A stretch of 64,000 nt of DNA. It comes from WHSW01 sp963722175 (GTDB lineage: Bacteria; Actinomycetota; Thermoleophilia; Solirubrobacterales; 70-9). The position numbers were made by a program, and so were the translations under genes. The stretch lies in the NCBI GenBank assembly GCA_963722175.1, contig CAVRKA010000004.1, forward strand, positions 806,001 through 870,000, read 5' to 3'. The notes under the pieces were generated by a model, which was given only the letters and a program-made list of their open reading frames with translations, was not told the DNA's origin and made no database searches. This document shows, one piece after another, positions 32,982-42,239 of this stretch; the stretch's first letter is position 1, and each line of letters begins with the position of its first letter.

Positions 32982-33938
32982 ATGTCGATGACCGGTCGCG
33001 ATTGCGAGATCGCCGTCGTGGTCCCCGCACACGACGCCGTGGGGACCATCGGTGCGACGCTCGCCGCGCTCGCGGCCCAGGACCTGGACCGCCCCTTCGA
33101 GCTGATCGTGGTCGACGACCGCTCGGACGACGACACGGCGGCGATCGCCGAGGGGGGCGGCGCGCGGGTGGTGGAGATGACCGAGCAGAGCGGGCCCGGC
33201 GCCGCCCGCAATGCCGGGGTCGCGGCCACCGAGGCCGCCGTGATCGCGTTCACCGACGCCGACTGCGAGCCCGAATCGGGGTGGCTGCGCAAGGGGGTGG
33301 CGGCGATCGAGAACGGCGCCGACCTGGTCACCGGGCCGATCGAGCCGGTGCGCCAGCCCGGCCCGTTCGACCGCACCCTGAACGTTCGCGGCCCGTCCGT
33401 CCTGTTCGAGAGCGCGAACGTGATCGTGCGCCGCTCGCTGCTCGATCGGATCGGGGGGTTCGAGCGGCCGGCCCGGCTCGACCTCGCGATCGAGGCGGGC
33501 CACTTCGGCGAGGACGTCGTCTTCGGGTGGCGCGCCGTCCGCGCCGGCGCCCGGGTCGCGTTCGAGCCCGGCGCCGTCGTCCGTCACGCCGTCTTTCCGC
33601 GCGACGCCCGCGGGTACATCGCCGAGCGCCGGCGGCTCCGCTTCTTCCCGATGCTGCTCGGCGAGGTCCCGGAGCTGCGCGACTCGCGGCCGCTGCGGCT
33701 CTTCCTGAGTCCTCGAACGGCCCGCTTCGACCTGGCGCTGGCCGGGGTCGTCGCCGCGCTGCTGGGCCGGCGGCTCCTGCCGATGCTGGCCGCGGTTCCA
33801 TATCTGCGCCGCGACTTGGGGCGGCCGCCCTGGCGGCGGTCGGTCGCGCGCGTCAACGCCGCCTACGTGGCTGGCGACCTGGTGGGGCTGGCGGCGCTCG
33901 TCCGCGGCTCGATCGCCCACCGACGCGTGCTCCTGTGA
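32982..33938 (+). CDS. glycosyltransferase family 2
   Basis: 318 residues. IAVVVPAHDAVGTIGATLAA (~residues 9-28), FELIVVDDRSDDDTAAIAEG, GPGAARNAGVAATEAAVIAF then TDADCEPESGWL as the D-x-D-type donor/metal site, and later GHFGEDVVFGWRAVRAGARV with the E-D catalytic pair. The C-terminal helices are amphipathic or membrane associated. Very similar in plan to the GT2 at 37502, including the GSIAHRRVLL / GSIRYRRLVL ending, so the two are paralogs. It overlaps the following FkbM gene (GTGA). Confidence 0.92.
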   Translation: MSMTGRDCEIAVVVPAHDAVGTIGATLAALAAQDLDRPFELIVVDDRSDDDTAAIAEGGGARVVEMTEQSGPGAARNAGVAATEAAVIAFTDADCEPESGWLRKGVAAIENGADLVTGPIEPVRQPGPFDRTLNVRGPSVLFESANVIVRRSLLDRIGGFERPARLDLAIEAGHFGEDVVFGWRAVRAGARVAFEPGAVVRHAVFPRDARGYIAERRRLRFFPMLLGEVPELRDSRPLRLFLSPRTARFDLALAGVVAALLGRRLLPMLAAVPYLRRDLGRPPWRRSVARVNAAYVAGDLVGLAALVRGSIAHRRVLL

Positions 33939-34762
33939 GCATGTACAACGGGGCACCCATGAGGCGGATCGTCCGATCGATCGTCCCGTCGAGGCTACGC
34001 CGTGCCTGGCGCGCCGCGCGATACCGCCGCCTCTTGAGCCGCCTCGCGGGCCCGAAGCTCCTGCAGGCATTCGGCGCGGCATACCCGAGCGCGATGTTCA
34101 TCGAGATCGGCTCGAACGCCGGCGACCATCACGATCACCTGCGGCCCCTGATCCTCTCGCGAGAGTGGCGAGGGCTGATGGTGGAGCCCGTCCCTTACGT
34201 CTTCGACCGGCTGCGCAGCAACTATGGAGACCTGGACCGGGTCACGCTCGTCAACGTCGCGATCGCGGACCGGGACGGAAGGCTGCCCTTCTACCACCTG
34301 CGCGAGGCCGGCGATTCGGACCGCGATGGCCTGCCCGAGTGGTACGACGGGCTCGGTTCGTTCTCGCGCGAGGCCGTGCTCAGCCACGGGCACCGGATCC
34401 CGGACATCGAGCGGTTCCTCGTCACGATCGAGGTCCCGTGCCTCACGTTCGCGTCCCTATGCGAGACGCACGGAGTCGAGGAGGTCAACCTGCTTCTGCT
34501 CGACACGGAGGGCTACGACTGGGAGCTGCTGCAGACGATCGATCTCGATGCGGTGCGCCCGCGGTTGATCATCTACGAGCACTACCACCTGGGTCCCGGT
34601 GACCGGGCCGCGGCGCTGGAGCGGCTCAGGGGACTCGGCTACGAGATCCTCGAGGAGGGCTTCGACACGTTCTGCCTGGACCCCGTCGATGACGATCTGA
34701 CGAAGCGCTTCCGCAGCCTGGCCCCGGCTGTCGCCCCCGTCTCCGTGCACGATGAGCCCTGA
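33935..34762 (+). CDS. FkbM family methyltransferase
   Basis: 275 residues from GTG 33935, which overlaps the GT2 stop; ATG 33941 or ATG 33959 (after GGGG) are alternatives. PSAMFIEIGSNAGDHHDHLR (motif I, with an unusual D-H-H-D-H run), WRGLMVEPVPYVFDRLRSNY, DRVTLVNVAIADRDGRLPFY, and EEVNLLLLDTEGYDWELLQT, the L-x-x-D-T-E-G-x-D signature. The family O-methylates sugars. It overlaps the GT8 gene by 11 bp in the same operon. Confidence 0.9.
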   Translation: MSMYNGAPMRRIVRSIVPSRLRRAWRAARYRRLLSRLAGPKLLQAFGAAYPSAMFIEIGSNAGDHHDHLRPLILSREWRGLMVEPVPYVFDRLRSNYGDLDRVTLVNVAIADRDGRLPFYHLREAGDSDRDGLPEWYDGLGSFSREAVLSHGHRIPDIERFLVTIEVPCLTFASLCETHGVEEVNLLLLDTEGYDWELLQTIDLDAVRPRLIIYEHYHLGPGDRAAALERLRGLGYEILEEGFDTFCLDPVDDDLTKRFRSLAPAVAPVSVHDEP

Positions 34763-35648
34763 GCTCCACCTGGCGTGCGCGGCACGCGGCTCGTACGTCG
34801 AGCACAGCGCTGCGATGCTCCGCTCGGCGCTGGTGAACTCGGGGCCGCTCGACCTGCGGGTCCACTTCCTGTGCGATCGGGGGCTCGACGGCGAGCTCAG
34901 GGATCCGCTGGCAGAGACGGTGGAGGCGTCTGGAGGGTCGATCGACTTCCTCGAGATCCCCGCCGACGCGGTCGCGGACCTGCCCACGGATCCGCAGTTC
35001 ACCGCGGCGATGTGGTACCGGATCCTGCTGCCCGAGCTGCTGCCATCGGTGGCGACCGTCCTCTATCTGGACGTCGACACGCTCGTTCTCGACTCGCTCG
35101 AACCGCTGTGGGCGACCGACCTGTCGGACAGCTACCTGGCCGCGGTGAGCAACGTGTTCCAGGCCAACCACATCCACCGCCCGAAGAACCTGGGCCTGCC
35201 GCCATCGCAGGCGTACTTCAACAGCGGCGTGCTGCTGATGAACCTCGAGCTGATGCGCCACGACGACTGCACCGCGCAGTTGCGCGAGTGCGCGCGCTCG
35301 CGTGCCGACGAGCTCGAATGGCCGGACCAGGACGCGCTCAACCTCGTGCTCGGCGCCCGCCGTTTCCCGTTGCATCCGCGCTGGAATCGCATGAACAGCC
35401 TCGACTTCCCAAGCAGCGCCGAGGTTTATGGGAGCGAGGCCGTCCGCGAAGCGCGCGAGCGACCGGCGATCCGCCACTTCGAGGGCCCGGCGCTCAACAA
35501 GCCGTGGCATTACCTTTGTGCGGCGGAGGACCGCGAGCTGTATCTCGAGCATCGACGCCGAACGCCCTGGCCCCAGTTCTCGCCAGAGGGCCGCACGGTC
35601 GCCAACATGATCCGTCGCGGCTGGGGGTGGCTGCGTAACCGCGGCTAG
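34752..35648 (+). CDS. glycosyltransferase family 8
   Basis: 298 residues. LHLACAARGSYVEHSAAMLR at the N-terminus, then TAAMWYRILLPELLPSVATV and LYLDVDTLVLDSLEPLW, with the metal-binding D-x-D. QAYFNSGVLLMNLELMRHDD, DQDALNLVLGARRFPLHPRW and IRHFEGPALNKPWHY complete the GT8 (LgtC/WaaJ-like) pattern; these enzymes retain configuration and often add Gal or Glc. It is a close paralog of the GT8 at 44331 and is the last gene of the operon, abutting a convergent broken gene. Confidence 0.92.
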   Translation: MSPELHLACAARGSYVEHSAAMLRSALVNSGPLDLRVHFLCDRGLDGELRDPLAETVEASGGSIDFLEIPADAVADLPTDPQFTAAMWYRILLPELLPSVATVLYLDVDTLVLDSLEPLWATDLSDSYLAAVSNVFQANHIHRPKNLGLPPSQAYFNSGVLLMNLELMRHDDCTAQLRECARSRADELEWPDQDALNLVLGARRFPLHPRWNRMNSLDFPSSAEVYGSEAVREARERPAIRHFEGPALNKPWHYLCAAEDRELYLEHRRRTPWPQFSPEGRTVANMIRRGWGWLRNRG

Positions 35649-36142
35649 CTAGGCGGGCAAAGAGCAGAGGTACAGATCGTTGCGGAGGGGATCGGCGCTG
35701 GGAACCAAGCCGAAGCGGCGCGCGTCGTCAGCGGAAAACCGCTTCGCGTACTCGCTGACCACGACTTCAAACCCTGCGCGTTCCAATCGTTGATCCAGAT
35801 CGCATCCGTAGACCCGGACATGGTCAACCTGCGAGAAGTAGCGCAATCGGTCCTCGGGACCCATCGAGGGATCCTCGAAGGTCTCGGGCTCGTCGTAGTT
35901 CACCGGCGATTGGATGACTGCGAGGCCGCCGGGCGCCAGGACTCTCGCAAGCTCTCGCATCGCCGCATCGTCGTCTGGAACGTGCTCCAGTACGTGGCTG
36001 CAGAGGATGAGATCGAAGGCGTCGGCCTCGAACGGCAGAGCTGTGATGTCGGCCTTGACCTCCGCGCGAGGGCTCTCGAGGTCGGTGGTCACGTAGCGCT
36101 TGGTGTCCAGCGATCGCAGACGGCGCTCGACGAGGTGAGCGA
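35649..36142 (-). pseudogene. 5'-truncated SAM methyltransferase remnant
   Basis: The readable protein begins abruptly at LVAHLVERRLRSLDTKRYVT and runs TDLESPRAEVKADITALPFE, FDLILCSHVLEHVPDDDAAM, VLAPGGLAVIQSPVNYDEPE and VRVYGCDLDQRLERAGFEVV to a normal C-terminus. In complete relatives a zinc-type N-terminal region and SAM motif I precede the point where this one starts. Here that sequence is replaced by the end of the tylF-type gene, one base away. No good start exists; GTG 36092 would give 147 residues without motif I. Probably inactive. Confidence 0.7.
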
Positions 36143-36934
36143 CTAGCGCTTGACGGCGAGTCGCGCCGAGTAGTCGATCGGGGTCAGCAACGGGGCGCGT
36201 TCGACCTGTGCGAGGTACTCCTCCACGGCGCGCCGCGACCCCTGCCAGTGCCCGAAGTCGTCGACGATCAGCACACCACCAGTGGCCAAGCGCGGATACA
36301 GGTGGCGCATCTCGTGCACCGTGGAGTCGTACCAGTCGGTGTCCAGGCGCAGCAATGCGAGCTCCTGCGGGGCCTCGCCGGGGATCGTTTCCTCCACCCG
36401 GCCGCGGACGAAATGCAGGCGCTCGATCGGATAGCCGGTGCCGGCGAGGAGCTCGCGAACGGCGTCCTCGTTGAACGTCGAGGGGTCGAAGAGGTACGAC
36501 CAGGCGCGATCGTCCGTGTGCTCCGCCTTGCGCCATGTCTCCAGCGCGGGCGGCTCGAGCTCGGAGACGTCCAGCTCGGACGGTTCCGGCATCCCCTCGA
36601 AGGTGTCGTAGAGGTAGATCTCCCGATCCTCGACCCCGAGGTTCTGGAGGGTGGAGATCATCGCCAGCACCGAGCCTCCGCGCCAGACCCCGCACTCGGC
36701 GAGGGCGCCCGGGATCTCGGCGTTCACGCAATAGCCGACCGCTTCGACCAGGGCCCGCAGCCGGGCGACGCCGGTCATCGTGTACGGGAGCGAGCGCTCG
36801 ATCGTCTGCCTGTCCTCCTCCTTGAGGCTGACGAGCTCCTGTTCCGGGATCGCAATGGCGCCGCCCTTTTCTGCGGGTTCGGGCCGGCGCCCCATGGCGC
36901 GTCGCAGCGCGGCTGTCACCGAGCGTCTGGTCAT
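36143..36934 (-). CDS. TylF/MycF family O-methyltransferase
   Basis: 263 residues from ATG 36934. Motifs are SLPYTMTGVARLRALVEAVG, GALAECGVWRGGSVLAMIST (SAM loop), IYLYDTFEGMPEPSELD, ELALLRLDTDWYDSTVHEMR and ATGGVLIVDDFGHWQGSRRA. The Asp residues of the last two bind the catalytic Mg ion in macrocin O-methyltransferase and its relatives. The enzyme looks intact. Its frame is open upstream into an acyltransferase remnant without a stop, and its own stop abuts a truncated methyltransferase, so it sits between two recombination scars. Confidence 0.9.
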   Translation of the reverse strand: MTRRSVTAALRRAMGRRPEPAEKGGAIAIPEQELVSLKEEDRQTIERSLPYTMTGVARLRALVEAVGYCVNAEIPGALAECGVWRGGSVLAMISTLQNLGVEDREIYLYDTFEGMPEPSELDVSELEPPALETWRKAEHTDDRAWSYLFDPSTFNEDAVRELLAGTGYPIERLHFVRGRVEETIPGEAPQELALLRLDTDWYDSTVHEMRHLYPRLATGGVLIVDDFGHWQGSRRAVEEYLAQVERAPLLTPIDYSARLAVKR

Positions 36935-37500
36935 CGTGCGAGCGCTGATCCTCGCAGAGCGACGGGCTCCGGATCCTCCTCCCGTGTGGCGGAGGGACGG
37001 GCTCCACCGGCGGCGCAGCCGCAGGAAGGGCGCCTCGATGGCGCGGTAGCTGATCAATGCGATTGCGATCGAGGCCGGAACCCCGATCAGGCCGAGGACC
37101 GCGGGGCTGGGGACGCTCGAGAACCCGTCCTCGATTGTCTCGATCACCGGCAGGTGCCAGAGGTAGAGGTTGTAGGAGGCGACCCCGACGGCGACCAGCG
37201 GCCTCCAGTCCAGGACGCTGATGAGCGGGCCGTCGCGGAGCGGGAGCACGCACGCGGCGATCGCAACGAAGGACGCGGCGCAGATCAGAAAGTCGAGGTC
37301 GTAGCTGATCAGCAGCACCGGCAGCCAGAGCAGGAGCGAGACGCCGAACCACAGCTGGGCGTTACCCACCACCGGCTCGCGAGGTCGAGCCCCCGCTCCT
37401 GCCTGCGGACGCGCGCAAGCGCGAGCACCATCCCCGGGACGAAGAACACGAAGGTGGCTGGGAGGCGATCGCGTGCGCCCCAACTGCGATCCTCCAGCGC
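36935..37500 (-). pseudogene. acyltransferase 3 (OafA-like) remnant, truncated and frameshifted
   Basis: Reading downward from 37500, one frame gives RDRLPATFVFFVPGMVLALA, the mid-protein R-L-P-A...G-M-x-L-A element of acyltransferase 3. Near 37370 the frame changes and the C-terminal helices follow: WFGVSLLLWLPVLLISYDLD, LISVLDWRPLVAVGVASYNL then YLWHLPVIETIEDGF, and ALISYRAIEAPFLRLRRRW. The N-terminal two-thirds with the catalytic His are absent; the plus-strand GT2 starts at 37502. The frame then runs without a stop into the tylF-type gene. A decayed O-acetyltransferase is the simplest reading. Confidence 0.75.
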
Positions 37501-37501
37501 G

Positions 37502-38473
37502 ATGGGTGCTCCTGACGTCAGCGTGGTCGTCCCCTCCCACGGTCGCGAGCTGCGGCTCTGGTGGCTGCTCAACGCACTCGAGGAGCAGACGGTCGATCCC
37601 CAGCGCTACGAGGTTGTGCTGGTGCACGACTACGCCGACCCGCGCTTCGTCGACCTGCTCGACCGCCATCCTCTGGTCGGCTCCGGGTCCCTGCGGGTGA
37701 TGCAGATCGAGCCCGGCACCGGGAGCCCGGCGCGACAGCGCAACATCGGCTGGCGGGAGGCGCGCGCCGAGTTGGTCGCATTCACCGACGACGACTGCCG
37801 GCCGGACTCTGGATGGCTCGAGGCGCTGCTCGAACGCGCTGCGGCGTCGCCGGGGGCGATCGTCCAGGGCGCGACCCGCCCGGACCCGCTCGAGCGAGCG
37901 GTGATGGCCGCTCCGCACCACCGGACGCTCCGCGTCGATCCACCGAACCTCTACGCGCAGACCTGCAACATCGCGTACCCGCGGGAGCTGCTCGAGCGGC
38001 TCGGCGGCTTCGACGAGGCGATGCCGGCGCCCGCCGGCGAGGACACCGACCTGGCGCTGCGGGCGCGGGAGGCCGGCGCCGAGGTGGTCGGTGCGCCCGT
38101 CGGGGTGGTCTTCCACGCCGTCGAGGAGTACCCCTTGCTGCAGGCGGTGCGGCTGAACCTGAAATGGCAGCACCTCGTCTACGTGTTCGGCAAGCACCCG
38201 CGGCTTCGTAACGAGCTGGTAGCGGGAGTGTTCTGGCGCAAGTCGCACGCCGACCTCGCGCTCGCGCTCGGCGGTGTCGCGCTCGCCCGCCGCCGACCGG
38301 CGGCGCTCGCGCTCGCGATCCCGTATGTGCGGCGGGCACTGAACCGCCGCGGCCCACGACCGCGTTCGCGGCTCGTCAGCGCGCTTGAGCTCCCGGGCCA
38401 GGTCACCGTCGATCTCGCCGAGCTGCTCACGATGGTTCGCGGCAGCATCCGCTACCGCCGGTTGGTGCTGTGA
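37502..38473 (+). CDS. glycosyltransferase family 2
   Basis: 323 residues from ATG 37502. VSVVVPSHGRELRLWWLLNA (~residues 6-25), GSPARQRNIGWREARAELVA then FTDDDCRPDSGWLEAL as the D-D-D donor/metal site, and GFDEAMPAPAGEDTDLALRA for the catalytic acidic pair. The C-terminus ends GSIRYRRLVL, like the paralog at 32982. It overlaps the GT4 at 38470 as GTGA. Its start abuts the acyltransferase remnant, so its arrival may have broken that gene. Confidence 0.9.
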   Translation: MGAPDVSVVVPSHGRELRLWWLLNALEEQTVDPQRYEVVLVHDYADPRFVDLLDRHPLVGSGSLRVMQIEPGTGSPARQRNIGWREARAELVAFTDDDCRPDSGWLEALLERAAASPGAIVQGATRPDPLERAVMAAPHHRTLRVDPPNLYAQTCNIAYPRELLERLGGFDEAMPAPAGEDTDLALRAREAGAEVVGAPVGVVFHAVEEYPLLQAVRLNLKWQHLVYVFGKHPRLRNELVAGVFWRKSHADLALALGGVALARRRPAALALAIPYVRRALNRRGPRPRSRLVSALELPGQVTVDLAELLTMVRGSIRYRRLVL

Positions 38474-39567
38474 GTGATCCGGCCGCGCTGCGCCCCGCGC
38501 TGCTCAACTTCGCCTACTGGCCCGAGGTCCGTCGCGGCAACGAGCGCCTGGTCCACGACCTGGCGACCGAGCTCGCGCGCCGCGGCGGCTCGCCGGCGAT
38601 CGTCACCAGCCACCCCGGCCGCACCGAGCGGTCGGTCGAGGGCGGGGTGCACGTGATCCGCCGGTGGCGCCCGCCGGAGGCGCCGCTGCGCCTGCGCCGG
38701 TTCCAGCCCAACCTCGCCCATGTCCCGTTCACCTACCGGGAGCTGGTCCGCGGAGACTTCGACCTCGCCCACGCGTTCTTTCCCACCGACGCGCTTGCGG
38801 CTACCCGCTGGCGCGCCGCCACGGGACGCCCCGCGCTGTTCACAATCACCGGGGTCATGGGACGCGAGAACGTCTCCAACCTGCGCTTGCGCAAGCGCCT
38901 GCTGGAGACGGCGGTCGCCGGCTCCGACGCCGTCGTCACGATCAGTCGCGCCGCCCGCGATGCGATCTGGCGCTGGCTGGCGATCGAGCCGCGGGTGATC
39001 TACCCCGGCGTCGACCTCGCCCACTTTCAGCCGGGCGATCGCGCCGAACGGCCGACGATTGCGTGCGCGTCGGATCCGGGGGACCCGCGCAAGCGCGTCG
39101 ACCTGCTCGTGCGCGCGTTCGCCCGCGTGCACGGCGACCGGCCGGACGCGGAGTTGTTGCTCATGCGCCCGGCCGATCCGACCCTCGCCGCGCGCCTCGA
39201 GTCGCAGGGAGGCGTGCGCCTGCTCGCGGCCGATGAGGACACCGCGCCGCGGATGCTCGCTGCAGCCTGGGTATCGGCACTGTGCTCGCTCCGCGAGGCG
39301 TTCGGCCTCGTCCTCGTCGAGTCACTCGCCTGTGGGACGCCCGTGGTCGCCGCGCGCGACGGGGCGCTGCCCGAGATCGTCGACCGGCCCGAGGTCGGTG
39401 TCCTCTTCGACGGGGACGACGAGCGCGAGATCGCCAGTGCCCTCCACCGGGCGCTTGCGCTGGCCGAGGACAGCGCGACCGCCGCCGCCTGCCGCGGGCG
39501 CGCCGAGGAGTTCAGCGCAGCCGCCACGGCCGCGGCACATGAGGAGCTCTACCGGGAGCTGATCTAG
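38470..39567 (+). CDS. glycosyltransferase family 4
   Basis: 365 residues. LLNFAYWPEVRRGNERLVHD with the G-N-E-R acceptor-side loop, AVVTISRAARDAIWRWLAIE, RVIYPGVDLAHFQPGDR at the hinge, then TIACASDPGDPRKRVDLLVR and ALCSLREAFGLVLVESLACG with the E-A-F-G-x-x-x-x-E donor motif. GTG 38470 overlaps the GT2 stop. The G-N-x-R opening is typical of GT4 enzymes in actinobacterial glycan islands. It overlaps a convergent acyltransferase by 4 bp. Confidence 0.92.
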   Translation: MSDPAALRPALLNFAYWPEVRRGNERLVHDLATELARRGGSPAIVTSHPGRTERSVEGGVHVIRRWRPPEAPLRLRRFQPNLAHVPFTYRELVRGDFDLAHAFFPTDALAATRWRAATGRPALFTITGVMGRENVSNLRLRKRLLETAVAGSDAVVTISRAARDAIWRWLAIEPRVIYPGVDLAHFQPGDRAERPTIACASDPGDPRKRVDLLVRAFARVHGDRPDAELLLMRPADPTLAARLESQGGVRLLAADEDTAPRMLAAAWVSALCSLREAFGLVLVESLACGTPVVAARDGALPEIVDRPEVGVLFDGDDEREIASALHRALALAEDSATAAACRGRAEEFSAAATAAAHEELYRELI

Positions 39568-40121
39568 GCCCAGGTGATCCCGGTCCGCAGCGTGCGAGCC
39601 GGCGTGCCGCCGGCAAGGGATCCGGGCTCGACGTCGGACAAGACCACGCTTCCGGCGGCGACGACGGCTCCGTTCCCGATCCGGACGCCCGCACAGATGA
39701 TCGTCCCTGCGCCGATCCACACGCGGTCGCCGATCTGCACCGGCGCGATGCGCTTGTGGCCGTCGAGCTCGTGGAAGTCGCTGTCCATGATCGAGACGTT
39801 CCAGCCGATGTTGCAGCCGTCCCCGATCACGATCCGCTCCTCCGCGTAGATCTTCGAGTCGTCGTTGAGGAACACATTCCGGCCGATGTGAAGCTCCGAA
39901 GTCGGGTGCAGCAGGACGAGCATGAGGCCCCGCCGGGCCCTAAACCCGGGCCCGATCCTGATGACCGCGCCACGCGGCTTCTCGACGTGGACCTTGCCCA
40001 AGAGCAGCGAGCGCTCGACCCGCTGACCGATCTGGATGCCGAGGCGGACCTGGCGGGCGGTCTTCACGGGACCGAAGCGGCGGAGGTGCCGAGCCTCGGA
40101 CATGAAACGGGCACCGCCCAC
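39564..40121 (-). CDS. hexapeptide acyltransferase (WcaF/LacA-like)
   Basis: 185 residues from GTG 40121 (ATG 40103 alternative). Left-handed beta-helix repeats: AVIRIGPGFRARRGLMLVLL, LHIGRNVFLNDDSKIYAEER, IVIGDGCNIGWNVSIMDSDF, then HELDGHKRIAPVQIGDRVWI and IGNGAVVAAGSVVLSDVEPG, ending LAGGTPARTLRTG. The D-x-D-x-H-x-x-x-G motif with its active His is present. It likely O-acetylates a sugar. GATAAT at 40130-40135 (or TAATCT, 40128-40133) is 6-8 bases upstream, suggesting a leaderless start. Confidence 0.9.
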   Translation of the reverse strand: MGGARFMSEARHLRRFGPVKTARQVRLGIQIGQRVERSLLLGKVHVEKPRGAVIRIGPGFRARRGLMLVLLHPTSELHIGRNVFLNDDSKIYAEERIVIGDGCNIGWNVSIMDSDFHELDGHKRIAPVQIGDRVWIGAGTIICAGVRIGNGAVVAAGSVVLSDVEPGSLAGGTPARTLRTGITWA

Positions 40122-40172
40122 GGCGGGAGATTATCCCTCCTGCTGCGAGCCCCGAGGCACTAGGTTTCGCGC

Positions 40173-40997
40173 ATGGCCCAATCCGCCACCGCAGCGTCGT
40201 CCGCTGCTACGGGCGCGCGGCCCGTCTACGAGCCACGGCGTACGGTCCCGCTCGCGAAACAGGCGGCCGTCTACGCATCCCGGTTCCGTCCCTCCCGCCT
40301 GCGCCCGATCGCCGCGGGGCGCGTCTCGTTCGTGATCTTCGCCCAGGGCCGGACGGGCAGCACGCTCCTCGCCGATCTCATGAACAGCCACGAGGGCGTG
40401 CACTGCGACAACGAGATTCTCGGCTGGCCGGTGCGCTTTCCGGACGCTTGGGTGGACGCCTGCCGGCGGCGCTATCGGGATCGGCACTACGGCTTCAAGG
40501 TGAAGCCGTACGAGCTGACAGTCGACCAGCGCCTGGACCCGGGCGCGTGGCTCCGTCGGATGGACGGCCGCGGCTGGAAGCTGATCCACCTACGCCGGAA
40601 CAACGTGCTCCGGCACGCGCTCTCGAACATCGTTGCCGAGCACATCGGCCGGTACACCTTCCGTAACGCCGACCCGGGCGAGTCCGCCGGACTCACCGTC
40701 GACCCCGACGTGCTGCTGGGCGCGATGGAGGTCCGGGAGGAACAGGGAGAGGTCGAGCGCGTCGCGCTCGAGGGCCTCCCCCACGTCTCCCTGTCCTACG
40801 AGGACGACCTCCTTCGCCCGGAGCGCCACCAGGCGACACTCGATCGCATCTCCGACGCACTCGGGCTGCCGCGCGCGCAAGCGCGGACGGCGCTCCGCCG
40901 GATCACGATCGATGACCTGCGCACGACGATTTCGAACTACGAAGAGGTGGCGACCGCCGTCAGGTCGACCCGGTGGGCGCCGCTCCTGGGGGAGTAG
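40173..40997 (+). CDS. sulfotransferase (Stf0-like)
   Basis: 274 residues. RVSFVIFAQGRTGSTLLADL (~residues 50-69) is the PAPS-binding loop, with the Q-G-R-T-G-S-T-L-L form. HCDNEILGWPVRFPDAWV, YGFKVKPYELTVDQRLD, WKLIHLRRNNVLRHALSNIV (3'-phosphate region with Ser) and HVSLSYEDDLLRPERHQATL follow. This resembles the Stf0/LPS-sulfotransferase-like families. TAGGTT at 40161-40166 lies six bases upstream. It ends one base before the convergent GT4. Confidence 0.88.
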   Translation: MAQSATAASSAATGARPVYEPRRTVPLAKQAAVYASRFRPSRLRPIAAGRVSFVIFAQGRTGSTLLADLMNSHEGVHCDNEILGWPVRFPDAWVDACRRRYRDRHYGFKVKPYELTVDQRLDPGAWLRRMDGRGWKLIHLRRNNVLRHALSNIVAEHIGRYTFRNADPGESAGLTVDPDVLLGAMEVREEQGEVERVALEGLPHVSLSYEDDLLRPERHQATLDRISDALGLPRAQARTALRRITIDDLRTTISNYEEVATAVRSTRWAPLLGE

Positions 40998-42167
40998 TCA
41001 GGCCGAGCAGCGGATCAGCTCCGCAAGCCGGGCCGTCTCCCGGTTCAGGTCGCAGTGCTCGATCACGTGGGCGCGGGCGGCCCGTCCCATCTCGATCCGG
41101 CGCGCGGGCGGCACGTCGACCAGCTCGGTGATCGCGCGGGCGAGGGCGTCGGAATCGCCCGGCGGCGCGAGCCGCCCGAACTCATCGCGGACCAGCTCCG
41201 GCAGGCCGACCTCGTCGCTGGCGACGACCGGGACCTCCATCGCCATCGCCTCCTTGACCACGACCGGCATCGAGTCGCGGTCGCCGTTGGCGGCGACGAT
41301 CGCCGGCATCGCCAGCAGGTCGGCGCGCTCGAGGACGTCGCGGACCCCGGCCGGCGGCAGGGCGCCGGCGAGCTCGACTCGACCCGTCAGGCCAAGGCGC
41401 TCGACCTGCGCGGTGAGCTCGTCGCGCAGCGGGCCCTCGCCCACGATCGTCAGGCGCTCGACCGGCCGGCTCGACTCGAGCGCCGCGACAGCGTCGATGA
41501 GGTGAGCGAACCCCTTCTTCTCCACCAGACGCCCGACCGCGACCACGTGCCGGCCGCCCGGATAGGGGATCGAGCGCCGGAAGGCATTCGGATCGACCCC
41601 CATCACGATCACGTGGATCCGCTCTGCGGCCACGGGGGAGACCAGCGTCCGCAAATGGCGGCGGTTGTACTCGCAGCCGGTGGTCACGAACGCTGCCGAC
41701 TCCAGCTTCTCGCGCAGGTTCGCCGGCTTCTCGAAGATCTCGTAGGCGTGCGCGGTGACGCTGAACGGGATTCCCAGGATCCGCGAGAGGCGCATCGCGT
41801 CGAGCGCCGCCCCGGCGGCGAAGTGCACGTGCATGTGTGAGACGCCGGCCCGCCGCAGGCGCCGGGCGCGCAGGGCCAGGGCGCGGAGGCGGCGCACCGG
41901 CTCCTCGGCAGCCCACCGCGCGCGCGAAGCGCGATCGCGGGCCGCGGCGACCGGGTGGCGCAGCGTCAGCTCGAGCAGGGCGGCGGGCTTGCGGCTCAGC
42001 GGGTCGCGATCCAGGTAGGCGACCGGGCGGGTGCCGGGCGGCGCGTCGCGGGGCCGGCTCCCGGACTCGATGATCAGCGGATGGCCAAGTCGCGCCAGCG
42101 CCTCGATCTCGTTGGCGACGAAGGTCTCCGACCCGACCGGGAACCGATCGGTGATCACGGCGAGCAC
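40998..42167 (-). CDS. glycosyltransferase family 4
   Basis: 389 residues from GTG 42167. ITDRFPVGSETFVANEIEAL at the N-terminus (the S-E-T-F-V-x-x-E loop), SHMHVHFAAGAALDAMRLSR, VIVMGVDPNAFRRS at the hinge, HVVAVGRLVEKKGFAHLIDA, and DRDSMPVVVKEAMAMEVPVV. The last carries the donor-binding P-x-x-x-x-E of colanic-acid-type GT4 enzymes. Closest in plan to the GT4 at 20688. GATAAT at 42176-42181 lies eight bases before the GTG, so transcription is probably leaderless. Confidence 0.92.
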   Translation of the reverse strand: MLAVITDRFPVGSETFVANEIEALARLGHPLIIESGSRPRDAPPGTRPVAYLDRDPLSRKPAALLELTLRHPVAAARDRASRARWAAEEPVRRLRALALRARRLRRAGVSHMHVHFAAGAALDAMRLSRILGIPFSVTAHAYEIFEKPANLREKLESAAFVTTGCEYNRRHLRTLVSPVAAERIHVIVMGVDPNAFRRSIPYPGGRHVVAVGRLVEKKGFAHLIDAVAALESSRPVERLTIVGEGPLRDELTAQVERLGLTGRVELAGALPPAGVRDVLERADLLAMPAIVAANGDRDSMPVVVKEAMAMEVPVVASDEVGLPELVRDEFGRLAPPGDSDALARAITELVDVPPARRIEMGRAARAHVIEHCDLNRETARLAELIRCSA

Positions 42168-42239
42168 GGGGCGGGATTATCGCGTCCAGAGGCGCCAGGT
42201 CGGCTCAAGGACCCGATCGCGACCACCGATGAAGGAGAC

